From assembly GCA_964619675.1 (NCBI GenBank), contig CAZUEO010000007.1, positions 22,269 to 86,268 of the forward strand: DNA of 64,000 nt, written 5' to 3'. Shown here piece after piece: positions 34,558 to 41,793 of this stretch. The notes below the pieces were generated by a model. It was not told the DNA's origin, did no database searches, and worked only from the letters and a program-made list of their open reading frames with translations. Numbering within the stretch: position 1 is the first letter of the stretch; each line of letters begins with the position of its first letter. The stretch comes from JAPLMW01 sp964619675. Lineage in GTDB: Bacteria > Planctomycetota > Phycisphaerae > Sedimentisphaerales > UBA12454. The translations under genes were made by a program, and so were the position numbers.

Positions 34558-34692
34558 CCTGCCTTACTAATCTATCTAAAAATTAATTCTTTCCCTGTTT
34601 TTCTGTGCTTTTAATCTTTTTATCAAAACCTATTCCTTTGCTCCCTTGCCTCTTTTACTTCCTTTTTCCTTCGTGTCTTTGTGCCTTCGTGG

Positions 34693-36675
34693 CTACGCAT
34701 CGCTCGCATGGCTGATATAACGTCTTTTCCTTGCGCTCCTGCTGATGCTGAGAACTATGGCTATAACAAGGATAATCGCCGGCGCCGTAAGCATATTAAA
34801 GCTTCGCAGCCTGTTGCCCAGCGATTCAATACGCTGCAGCCTCGTCTTTCTTATCTGTTTGAGCTCCTTTTTAGCCTCGCGTATTTTCAGCTCGAGCTCG
34901 TTTTTCTTTTGCAGTATGGAGCTGCCGACGATTTCTTCGTCGCCCTTTTTCGCCGATGACAGAATTGACTGCAGCTCATTTTCAAATCCCGCTATTTCAG
35001 CGTTGACTTTTGCCTCCTGGTCTGCGGTTTGTGCCTCTGCCTGCGCCTCGATTTTGTTTACAACTTCAAATGGTCTTTTGAAATTGCCGCGCGACCTCAT
35101 TGAAATAAGCTCATCTGACCCACCCAGGTCATCGACAGCGTTTATTGCAAGTGCGCTGTTATCGCCGATAACAAGTATGCCGAAGAACCTATTTCTGCTA
35201 TATGCAAACTGGTCGCCTATAAAATCGACGTCTGCAAAAACGATCACGGCACAATCGTCCTTTGCCTCAGCCAGGCCTGCGATGTGCTGCCTGACTTTTT
35301 TCGGCAGCGCGTTTGGCTCGTTAGCGTCAGGCGGTGCTTCAACCTCGATATCTATGCCTTCTGGAAAAGCGCTTTTGAATCTTCCGGTAACCAAATAAGC
35401 CATCTTGACCGGCTCAGTCCCTTCGGTGAATCTTTTCATAAGTCCGTCAACATCCAACATCATAAGTTCCATCTGATTATCGACCGTCCAGCTGTTTCCT
35501 TTTGCCGTCGTCTGCACAAGCGGTATTCGCCGGATATTTCTTTCTTTAACCTCATTTTGGTCCATCACAGCCTCGCGCAGGACGCCGCTGAAGATAACGC
35601 TCACCTGATTTAGCTGCGATGATATGACGTTGCTTTGATTGAAGCACTCCGGCCTCAGGTTCAGAAAACCGATTATCTTCTGCGGCCCCTGCCCCTGTCT
35701 GATTTCGGCTTCCTGCGCCAGTATCTTGTCGCCTGCGAACGTATCTTTCGGCATTTCAAGTCCCCAGTTGACTGTAAGTTTGTTCAGTTCAGAGCTTGGA
35801 TTATGTTCGCCCCGCATCTGCATCGCCGGCTGCTGCGGCAGGTCGCTCGCGCAGTATGGATCGACAAAAACGATTGTCCTGCCGCCGCCCAGAACATACT
35901 GGTCGATTGCGAAAAGCGTCTGCTCTGAAAAGCCTTTCGGATGAACTACCAACAGAACGTCCACATCTTCTATTTTATCGACGTCTGTGGGAATTTCTTT
36001 TACTTCGTATTGCTGCCTGAGCTGCTCTACGAACGCCCACGCAGGCCGCGGCTGCTGTCCCTGCATTTGCATCAGTCTTGCCATATAAGGGCTGGCCGCA
36101 TCGCCCATCATCGGAAGCGAGCTTAATATGCCTATCTTTTTTTTCTGCCGCGTTATCGCATTATCAATCAGATAGCTTATATCGTATTCCACAAAGTTTT
36201 GTCTGTTTGGCGAGAATATCGGGATAACCTTATCAACTCCGAACTGTGTCTGTACAACTAATCCGAAGAAGAAGTTTTCCTCTTCCGTAATCGGGTAGCG
36301 TTTTATGCCGAATCTCAGCGCTGCGACCTCATCGTCCGAATATGGCCGCGGATCGATAATCTCCAGCTTAACCATCCCGCCAGATGCAGTGACGTATTCC
36401 TCAAGCAGCGACCTGACAAACTCATAATAATTGTTAAAATAGCGAATCTGGTCAGGCCCTTTCCTCGCCGCCGTCTTAGCGTAATAAAGCTTCATTGTTA
36501 TCGGCTGATTGAGTTTTGCAAGGATTGCCTTTGTGCCGCTGCTCAGCGTATAAAGTTTCTGCTCGGTTATGTCGACTTTCAAACCCTTGTCGACATTCTG
36601 GCTTATGCTGATAAGACTGAAAGCGATAACCAAAACAAATATCACGCCTGTAATTATCCTGAATGTCCTGTTCAT
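34693..36675 (-). CDS. GldG-like ABC-transport auxiliary protein (Gldg family)
   Basis: 660 residues. An N-terminal membrane helix (about 5-24) precedes a long extracytoplasmic region with the IFT52-like/ABC-type domain: ITEQKLYTLSSGTKAILAKL, LKLYYAKTAARKGPDQIRY, LEIIDPRPYSDDEVAALRFG, and LLVVHPKGFSEQTLFAIDQYVL. A coiled-coil of Lys/Glu-rich sequence (about 570-630) and a second membrane helix follow. It starts 4 bases inside the end of the permease gene. Together with the permease and ATPase it forms the GldAFG-type export complex known from gliding bacteria; the role here is unknown. Confidence 0.88.
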   Translation of the reverse strand: MNRTFRIITGVIFVLVIAFSLISISQNVDKGLKVDITEQKLYTLSSGTKAILAKLNQPITMKLYYAKTAARKGPDQIRYFNNYYEFVRSLLEEYVTASGGMVKLEIIDPRPYSDDEVAALRFGIKRYPITEEENFFFGLVVQTQFGVDKVIPIFSPNRQNFVEYDISYLIDNAITRQKKKIGILSSLPMMGDAASPYMARLMQMQGQQPRPAWAFVEQLRQQYEVKEIPTDVDKIEDVDVLLVVHPKGFSEQTLFAIDQYVLGGGRTIVFVDPYCASDLPQQPAMQMRGEHNPSSELNKLTVNWGLEMPKDTFAGDKILAQEAEIRQGQGPQKIIGFLNLRPECFNQSNVISSQLNQVSVIFSGVLREAVMDQNEVKERNIRRIPLVQTTAKGNSWTVDNQMELMMLDVDGLMKRFTEGTEPVKMAYLVTGRFKSAFPEGIDIEVEAPPDANEPNALPKKVRQHIAGLAEAKDDCAVIVFADVDFIGDQFAYSRNRFFGILVIGDNSALAINAVDDLGGSDELISMRSRGNFKRPFEVVNKIEAQAEAQTADQEAKVNAEIAGFENELQSILSSAKKGDEEIVGSSILQKKNELELKIREAKKELKQIRKTRLQRIESLGNRLRSFNMLTAPAIILVIAIVLSISRSARKRRYISHASDA

Positions 36676-37403
36676 CCCGCTTTCCTTTCATCGAGAACTA
36701 TGCCGCACGCCGCGAGCCATCCTGCTATAAGAATGACAAAATAGCTCACGTCTTTAAGCTCGAGCACGCCCTTTTGCATAGAATCGAAATGCTGCTGAAA
36801 GCTCATCGTGCTTATACTCTCAACAAGCCCGCTCGGCAGGAATGTTGCCAGGTAATTCATAGTTGTAGGCATACCTGCAAAAACAAGTATTGCACAGGCA
36901 ACCACCGACAGCACAAAGGCGATAACCTGATTATTGCTTACCGCTGAAAAGAAGCATCCAATGGCAAGAAACCCTCCCGCCATCAGGATACTCGCCAGAT
37001 ACCCTGCCAGAATCAAGCCCATATCGGGCTTGCCTAAATAGCAGACCGTTATCGCCATTGGAAATGTCAGTGCCATTGCGACAATAAGGAACAGCCAGAC
37101 AGCGAAAAACTTGCCTAAAACGGCTTGCCCAACCGTAATCGGCAACGTAAACAGCAGCTCTATCGAGCCTGTCTTGCGCTCTTCGGCCCACAGCCTCATC
37201 GCCGCAGCAGGCACAAGAAATACAAACAGCAAAGGCATATTCACAAAAAACGCCGTCATATCCGCCTGCCTTGCCTCGAAAAACCCTTCTTTAAAGGTCA
37301 AATACCCCGAGAAAAACAGAAACACTATAAGAAACACATACGCCAGCGGCGTCGTGAAATACGACTTGAATTCCCTTTTAAATACTGCCCAAAAACCCTT
37401 CAT
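36672..37403 (-). CDS. ABC-2 type permease (GldF-like)
   Basis: 243 residues with six membrane helices. It begins FWAVFKREFKSYFTTPLAYV, typical of ABC-2 permeases beside GldG (inner-membrane transporter subunits). The loop EERKTGSIELLFTLPIT is the conserved ABC-2 coupling segment. It lies directly downstream of the ATPase (21 bases) and overlaps the GldG-like gene by 4 bases. The transported substrate is not known for this family outside gliding motility. Confidence 0.88.
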   Translation of the reverse strand: MKGFWAVFKREFKSYFTTPLAYVFLIVFLFFSGYLTFKEGFFEARQADMTAFFVNMPLLFVFLVPAAAMRLWAEERKTGSIELLFTLPITVGQAVLGKFFAVWLFLIVAMALTFPMAITVCYLGKPDMGLILAGYLASILMAGGFLAIGCFFSAVSNNQVIAFVLSVVACAILVFAGMPTTMNYLATFLPSGLVESISTMSFQQHFDSMQKGVLELKDVSYFVILIAGWLAACGIVLDERKAG

Positions 37404-37424
37404 TTTATTTTCCCTTCGTGGCTA

Positions 37425-39020
37425 TTACGCTACTTTATGCGCTGTTATCTTTCTGAACACCTCATCGAGTGTGCAGTTATACTTATCCTTAAGCCCCCGG
37501 GGCGTTGAGTCCGCAAGAATTTTGCCGCGTGCAATTATTATCGCTCTGTCGCAGACTGCCTCCACTTCTTCAAGAATATGCGTTGACACTACAATGCACT
37601 TGTCTTTTGCCATTTTGCCGATAAGCAGCCGTACTTCGTATTTTTGATTGGGGTCAAGCCCGTCCGTCGGCTCATCGAGAATCAGCACGGGCGGGTCGTG
37701 TATAAGGGCCTGTGCAAGGCCGACCCTTCTTTTATAGCCCTTGGATAATGTCTCGATAGTCTGATGATATACCGATTCTATATGGCACATTGAAACGGCT
37801 TTATCGAGCGCCTGCTTTCTCTTTTGGTCTTCAAGGTTTCTCGTATCACAGATAAAGTTCAGGAATGCCCCAACCGTCATTTCATTATACGCAGGCACGT
37901 TTTCAGCAAGGTATCCGATATTCTGCCTGACCTGAATGGGGTTCTTTAAGATATCGAACCCGCAAACCTGGGCAGTGCCGCTATCAGGGCGCAGGAAACA
38001 AGCCAGCATCCTCATAACGGTGCTTTTGCCTGCCCCGTTTGGGCCCAAAAAGCCGAGCACCTGCCCTTTTTCCACTTCAAAGGATACGCCGTCAACTGCA
38101 ACTATCGGCCCGAATCTCTTACGCAACTCATTTATTCTTATCATATTAGTCTCCGCCAACATTCCCGCAAAAACATATAAGAAAGAAATTATAAACAATA
38201 GAATTATACCGTCAAGTAGGTGATATTTTAGAAAATCGTAAATCGTCCATCGGTTGCGCAGCTCGAATCGGTTATGTTTAACGTAAAACGTCTTAACGAT
38301 GGACGAAACGAGCCCCGTTAAAAATCTTAATATTGTTGCTATTTCTAACGGGACGAGCCGCGCAACCGTAACCGATAAACGATTCTCTATACTTCTTTTG
38401 TTCAACTGCTCATCTGCTCTACTGCTCACCTGTTCTTTTTCAAAGTTCAGTACTGCGAACTCACCGTGATAAATTTTGGCGGCCTGGTCATACGCCCTTG
38501 CTGCATCCTGTTCATTATCAAAATACCCTAAATGTTTATATATGCCGTTATAGTATATGTCTGCACGCCATTTTTTATGGCATTTATTCCAGGATACCCC
38601 TCTATATTTAGAACTGCCTTTCTTTGCGCGCCTGCTATTGCAGGTATTTTGTGAATGTGTCGCAAAACGCAGATTTTGTTTGGTATTATTAAGGGCATTA
38701 CCGTCTTTATGGTCAACAATTTTGCCTTTTGGAGCATTCATAATTTGTCTGTGCATATATATAATTTTTCGATTATCGAGCCTGAAGGCATAATAATTCT
38801 TATTAGCAGTTTCAAAAAAATACCAATCGAACAGGGCTAATTTCTGATAATCGTCAGGGTCAACAATGGCATAACGATGCTTTGCGTCAACGTGTTTGCC
38901 TGCAATTAGTTTTATACGCCTAAATGCGCGGCCATGATGTTTTTTCCTGTGGCGAAGAACAAACCACAGGACAAGGTTTGCTATAATCTCCGGAATTTTA
39001 ATTCGAAAATTAAGGTACAT
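37425..39020 (-). CDS. HNH-AP2 endonuclease ORF continuous with a GldA-like ABC ATPase
   Basis: 531 codons with no stop. Residues 1-200 form a homing-type endonuclease: HNH motif around MHRQIMNAPKGKIVDHKDG and NNTKQNLRFATHSQN, then an AP2 DNA-binding domain (137-195, YRGVSWNKCHKKWRADI). Residues about 209-290 are the translation of a palindromic repeat plus a hydrophobic stretch. From Met293 (base 38144) comes a complete ABC ATPase: Walker A GPNGAGKST, signature LSKGYKRRVGLAQAL, Walker B VLILDEPTDGLDP. GGAG stands upstream of Met293 and AAGGAG before the ATG at 39020, so two separate products are more likely than one fusion; the endonuclease simply lacks its own stop. Confidence 0.8.
   Translation of the reverse strand: MYLNFRIKIPEIIANLVLWFVLRHRKKHHGRAFRRIKLIAGKHVDAKHRYAIVDPDDYQKLALFDWYFFETANKNYYAFRLDNRKIIYMHRQIMNAPKGKIVDHKDGNALNNTKQNLRFATHSQNTCNSRRAKKGSSKYRGVSWNKCHKKWRADIYYNGIYKHLGYFDNEQDAARAYDQAAKIYHGEFAVLNFEKEQVSSRADEQLNKRSIENRLSVTVARLVPLEIATILRFLTGLVSSIVKTFYVKHNRFELRNRWTIYDFLKYHLLDGIILLFIISFLYVFAGMLAETNMIRINELRKRFGPIVAVDGVSFEVEKGQVLGFLGPNGAGKSTVMRMLACFLRPDSGTAQVCGFDILKNPIQVRQNIGYLAENVPAYNEMTVGAFLNFICDTRNLEDQKRKQALDKAVSMCHIESVYHQTIETLSKGYKRRVGLAQALIHDPPVLILDEPTDGLDPNQKYEVRLLIGKMAKDKCIVVSTHILEEVEAVCDRAIIIARGKILADSTPRGLKDKYNCTLDEVFRKITAHKVA
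38144..38162 (-). promoter_or_regulatory. internal ribosome-binding site and start of the ABC ATPase
   Basis: On the reverse strand GGCGGAG is followed about 6 bases later by the ATG at 38144, which opens MIRINELRKRFGPIVAVDG, the normal N-terminus of an ABC ATPase. This supports independent initiation of a 239-residue ATPase (37425-38144) inside the longer ORF. Confidence 0.65.
38234..38385. repeat. palindromic dispersed repeat, copy inside the endonuclease-ATPase ORF
   Basis: Outer arms 38241-38265 (CATCGGTTGCGC.GCTCG) and 38354-38384 are imperfect inverses; inner arms CCCGTTA (38314-38320) and TAACGGG (38346-38352) are exact inverses. It shares TTAACGTAAAACG and GACGAAACGAGC with 62184-62268. 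It is translated in frame within the long ORF. Confidence 0.65.
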
Positions 39021-39047
39021 TGCTATCTCCTTTTTAATAAAAATCCA

Positions 39048-39080
39048 TCCGCCTTTGGCGGATTCCTCAAATTTTCAATA
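39048..39080. repeat. dispersed short repeat with GGCGG palindrome, copy 2
   Basis: TCCGCC-TTT-GGCGGA followed by TTCCTCAAATTTTCAAT, closely matching the hairpin and tail of the copy at 29276-29310. Confidence 0.5.
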
Positions 39081-39300
39081 CATATCTCCCTCCGTATTAC
39101 CTGAAAAGTTGCGCGTTTTTGTAAAAAAATCGGCAAAAATTCTGGGTCGATTTTTCATAAACCCTTGTCAATTAAGGATTCAATTTTTTTGAGATTTTCA
39201 AAACGCGCACGTTTTTTTTTGCGCGTTTTGAAAAAAAATTAGAGCTACAAAGGGTATAAAAAGTATGGTTTAGCTGCAGAGGATTTTTAATTTTTTTGCG

Positions 39301-39309
39301 CGAATTTCG
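39301..39309. repeat. 9-bp target-site duplication, left copy
   Basis: CGAATTTCG directly abutting the left terminal inverted repeat of the IS1-family element; the identical right copy is at 41685-41693. Confidence 0.75.
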
Positions 39310-39347
39310 GGTTGTGTCCTAATTTGAAGTGTTTTTTAAAAAATTTA

Positions 39348-39587
39348 TTAGGTAATTTTGGGTTTGTCCGGCAAATTTATATTAAGTTTGAGTTCTGGCT
39401 GATATTCTTCAAGAGATTTGACCCGATTCTTAAGCGATATATTCTCAACCTCAAGTTTCGCAATTTGCTTATGAAGTTTCAGGTTTTCCGTCTCGAATGC
39501 AGTAATAAATTTTTGGATTTTAGGATTACTGTCCTTGAGTATCGCTTCAAGCTCCGTCATTGGGTTGCTGTTTTTAGGAATAGTCAT
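39348..39587 (-). CDS. small coiled-coil protein carried by the IS element
   Basis: 79 residues. The central part (about 28-65) is a continuous heptad-like helix, FETENLKLHKQIAKLEVENISLKNRV in outline, so a dimeric coiled coil is expected. The N-terminus is short and polar and the tail proline-rich. No DNA-binding motif is evident. It is the last reverse-strand gene of the IS1-family element, beginning 72 bases after the 101-residue protein. Coding status rests on the ordered helix pattern and position; a weak AAAGG precedes the ATG. Confidence 0.5.
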   Translation of the reverse strand: MTIPKNSNPMTELEAILKDSNPKIQKFITAFETENLKLHKQIAKLEVENISLKNRVKSLEEYQPELKLNINLPDKPKIT

Positions 39588-39658
39588 TTATGAGCCTTTC
39601 AATTAGAGAGGTATCATATAGTACATATTGTTCTTTTAAAAGTGCATAGTGGAAAAAT

Positions 39659-39964
39659 TTAAAGGGTGTTTTTATTTTTAGAATCGGAAACGATAGAGGC
39701 TCTAACTGCGGCAATAGGTGAATCAATCGGTGGGATACCCAATACGGCTACATAACGGCTTTTAATGTCTTTTGTGTCTGTATGGTGTCCCCACGCATAG
39801 CATATTTTGGCTTTTGGGTGATTTATAAGCTCGAAAACCTCAACAACGCCTTGCCATACTGTTTGACCCTTAAACTGTTCTTTTACAGGAACAGACTCTA
39901 TGTGTCGAGCTTCGCAACCGTGAATTTTGCGGATAGCATCTTGTATTGCCTCAATATAGGTCAT
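39659..39964 (-). CDS. transposase-coupled protein of unknown function
   Basis: 101 residues. Its ATG overlaps the transposase stop by 4 bases (ATGA), so it is translationally coupled to transposition. The sequence is a compact alpha/beta protein: MTYIEAIQDAIRKIHGC, then QTVWQGVVEVFELINHPKAK and ICYAWGHHTDTKDIKSRYVA. No signal peptide or membrane segment. I do not recognise a function. Coupling suggests a role in regulating or assisting the transposase, but a neutral passenger is equally possible. Confidence 0.65.
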   Translation of the reverse strand: MTYIEAIQDAIRKIHGCEARHIESVPVKEQFKGQTVWQGVVEVFELINHPKAKICYAWGHHTDTKDIKSRYVAVLGIPPIDSPIAAVRASIVSDSKNKNTL

Positions 39965-40767
39965 TCTGATTGTTCTAATGCCTTATCAACAAGGTCTTTA
40001 ATCGTCCATAACTTGCCTGTAACGCCTAAAGCCATTGCCGGAGTCATTCTAATAGTTTTGTGAATTTTCACAAGATTATAATAGGCAAAATGCAAGGCAA
40101 TAGCAGATTTAAAGTTTTCAAGTTTTTTTGAAAAGGCGTTTGTAAGGCGTGTTAATCGGCGACAGTGCATACGCAAAGTTAGGTTTTGTCTTTCGATATA
40201 AGATGTTGAAATTGGGAATATAGGATTTCCGACTATTGGCGGTGGACTATACCGACTACTCGTGGGCAAAGGCTTTTCAGATAGGTAGGACTTTACAACC
40301 TGTCCATAATCGACTTCACCGCCGAAACTGAATTCTATTGCTTCGGCATAAGCCCTTAAAGAATCGGACGAAATTTGAACCCTGTTTGCCAGTCTATTCG
40401 ACAGGTCATACACAAATTCGCTTGCGGTTTTTAAGTCCCTTTGACCAACCTTAAAGGTCGGGACGGCTTTACTATCGGCGTCAATAGCGATAAACGTCCA
40501 GACATCACCGACATTCTTTTCGCCTAATCGGACGTTTCTTTTCTTTTTGCCGATAAAGCCCCATATTTCGTCAAGTTGTAAATGACGGCATTTGATATTG
40601 CGCATCATATTATCAAGGATATTAGCGCAGCCTTGACCTATACGGACACCAAGTCGCATTATTGTATCGCGGTGAACGCCGGAAAGTCTTTCGATTGACC
40701 TTATACTGAGCCCTTCTGCTAAAGAACCGACAATATAAGTCTGTTTTTCACGTTTTAGGGTGTTCAT
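39961..40767 (-). CDS. IS1 family transposase
   Basis: 268 residues from the ATG at 40767, which is preferred because the upstream extension overlaps the tRNA-like segment and has no homologous character. An N-terminal helix-turn-helix (EGLSIRSIERLSGVHRDTI) is followed by the DDE catalytic domain: LQLDEIWGFIGKKKRNV, ISSDSLRAYAEAI and YIERQNLTLRMHCRR. This is the single-ORF form of the IS1 transposase, without the frameshift of classic IS1. It cuts and joins the terminal repeats listed for the element. Apparently intact. Confidence 0.9.
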   Translation of the reverse strand: MNTLKREKQTYIVGSLAEGLSIRSIERLSGVHRDTIMRLGVRIGQGCANILDNMMRNIKCRHLQLDEIWGFIGKKKRNVRLGEKNVGDVWTFIAIDADSKAVPTFKVGQRDLKTASEFVYDLSNRLANRVQISSDSLRAYAEAIEFSFGGEVDYGQVVKSYLSEKPLPTSSRYSPPPIVGNPIFPISTSYIERQNLTLRMHCRRLTRLTNAFSKKLENFKSAIALHFAYYNLVKIHKTIRMTPAMALGVTGKLWTIKDLVDKALEQSE

Positions 40768-40821
40768 AACTACCTGCCTTTTCTCTTGACTTTTAACATA
40801 ATTACAGTATAATTTAAGCAA

Positions 40822-40911
40822 TGGACTCAGCGGGAGTTGAACCCGCACACAACGGTTGTAAGGGCCTTGTGCGGAACCTATCCTGAGCCCGATTATCGCC
40901 CTGTTGAGTCG
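40822..40911 (-). ncRNA. tRNA-like sequence inside the IS element
   Basis: On the reverse strand a perfect T-arm GCGGG-TTCAACT-CCCGC (with GGTTCRANYCC box) is joined to TGAGTCC-A, pairing with GACTCA 80 bases upstream as an acceptor stem. A middle hairpin (GCACAA / TTGTGT) stands where an anticodon arm would be, but its loop is not a canonical 7-mer and the D region is enlarged. About 90 bases. It looks like a degenerate or tRNA-mimicking element rather than a working tRNA; no anticodon can be assigned. Confidence 0.3.
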
Positions 40912-41099
40912 GTTGCAATGAGTCAGCAGGGCATTTATTTATTTTTAAAAGTTAAACACAAGTTGAACCGCACGGATTTGGACTCCGTCTCCGACAGGTT
41001 TTGGACACCTTTGATGATTTAGCGTTTACGGCGCTAAATATACTTAATCGGGGCTTATACTGCATAATGCAGTTTTCGCGGCTCATTACTCGTGGGTTA

Positions 41100-41483
41100 C
41101 TATTCATTACTTTTCTTTTTCCAAGTCCAAAGACCGTCTGAATTTGATTCGGCAAGTCCGGCAACCTCTAATCTTTTTAGTGTTCCCAAAGCACTTGAGC
41201 GGTGAATATTCAGCGCATCGGCAACCGCGTCAGCTTTGAATTGCTCTGTCGGGTGTTGTTCTAAAAATTCCCGAACCCGTACTTTGTTTTGTCCATAGGG
41301 CTGTCTGATTGATTTGCGACTTGTTGGAATTTCTTTATAGCCCAAAGCGGCCAAGTTTATTTCAACCTGTTTTATTTTGTGCTCCAGAGCAGTTTTATCG
41401 GCCTTTAATCTGTCGAGAAGTTCTTTGAACAAGCCGACTATTATTTCAGTGCTGGTTGTACCCGTGTTTTTTTCATCGAGCAT
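41100..41483 (-). CDS. winged-helix DNA-binding protein in the IS element
   Basis: 127 residues. A helical N-terminal half (about 15-48, LFKELLDRLKADKTALEHKI) that may dimerise, then a winged-helix domain: VREFLEQHPTEQFKADAVADALNIHRSSALGTLKRLEVAGLAE. The C-terminal GLWTWKK closes the wing. It resembles small MarR/BlaI-size transcriptional regulators and is the promoter-proximal gene of the reverse-strand set in the IS1-family element. A plausible repressor of the transposition genes (inference from position). Confidence 0.7.
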   Translation of the reverse strand: MLDEKNTGTTSTEIIVGLFKELLDRLKADKTALEHKIKQVEINLAALGYKEIPTSRKSIRQPYGQNKVRVREFLEQHPTEQFKADAVADALNIHRSSALGTLKRLEVAGLAESNSDGLWTWKKKSNE

Positions 41484-41684
41484 TTGTGCCCCTTTCAGTA
41501 AACATCTTTTACTATTGTATTATAAATGCACTTAAGCAATAAAAGCAAGGAAAATAATAAAAAAATCTTTAATGGGTCACGAAATAGAGCAAAAAGGACT
41601 AACGGAGTACACAATTACTTAAAACCCTTATTTTTCCACTAAAAACCAATAAAAATTAAATCTAAATCTAAATTAGGACACTAC

Positions 41685-41693
41685 CGAATTTCG
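41685..41693. repeat. 9-bp target-site duplication, right copy
   Basis: CGAATTTCG directly abutting the right terminal inverted repeat; identical to 39301-39309. Confidence 0.75.
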
Positions 41694-41759
41694 TTATGTG
41701 GACGTATAAGGTCGGCTAACTCGTGCACCATGAGGGCAGAGTTATTTCACATTTTTTCC

Positions 41760-41787
41760 TTGATTTTTTTATAAAACCTGCTATAAT
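41760..41787 (+). promoter_or_regulatory. sigma-70-type promoter for the VTC operon
   Basis: TTGATT at 41760-41765, a 16-base spacer and a perfect TATAAT at 41782-41787. Transcription would start near 41794, about 137 bases before the first start codon. It lies just outside the right end of the IS element. Confidence 0.65.
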
Positions 41788-41793
41788 GTGCCC

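Larger units (their letters stand above)
39021..39309. other. AT-rich intergenic region with palindromes
   Basis: No gene seen. It holds the TCCGCC-TTT-GGCGGA palindrome (39048-39062) of the dispersed repeat family and a perfect 14-bp stem at 39195-39208 / 39221-39234 (TTTTCAAAACGCGC and its inverse) with a 12-base loop. GCGCGTTTT also occurs near 39113. It carries the ribosome-binding site of the endonuclease ORF at its left end and one arm of the target duplication of the IS element at its right end. Confidence 0.5.
39310..41684. mobile_element. IS1-family element with passenger genes (2375 bp, complete)
   Basis: Left end 39310-39325 reads GGTTGTGTCCTAATTT; the right end 41669-41684 is its inverse except one base (GGTAGTGTCCTAATTT). 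It is flanked on both sides by the direct 9-mer CGAATTTCG (39301-39309 and 41685-41693), the target-duplication length typical of IS1. It contains, on the reverse strand, a wHTH gene, an IS1-type transposase, a coupled 101-residue protein and a coiled-coil protein, plus a tRNA-like segment. It is about three times the size of a minimal IS1. Confidence 0.85.

Noticed and set aside
38400..39020. Group I intron around the HNH-AP2 endonuclease
   Set aside because: No intron core elements or split host exon were seen; the endonuclease appears free-standing at the operon head.
40768..40848. Upstream extension of the IS1 transposase
   Set aside because: It translates part of the tRNA-like segment and spacer and lacks family character; the ATG at 40767 is preferred.
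40837..41022. 61-codon forward frame in the IS element
   Set aside because: It overlaps the tRNA-like segment and has no protein features or ribosome-binding site.
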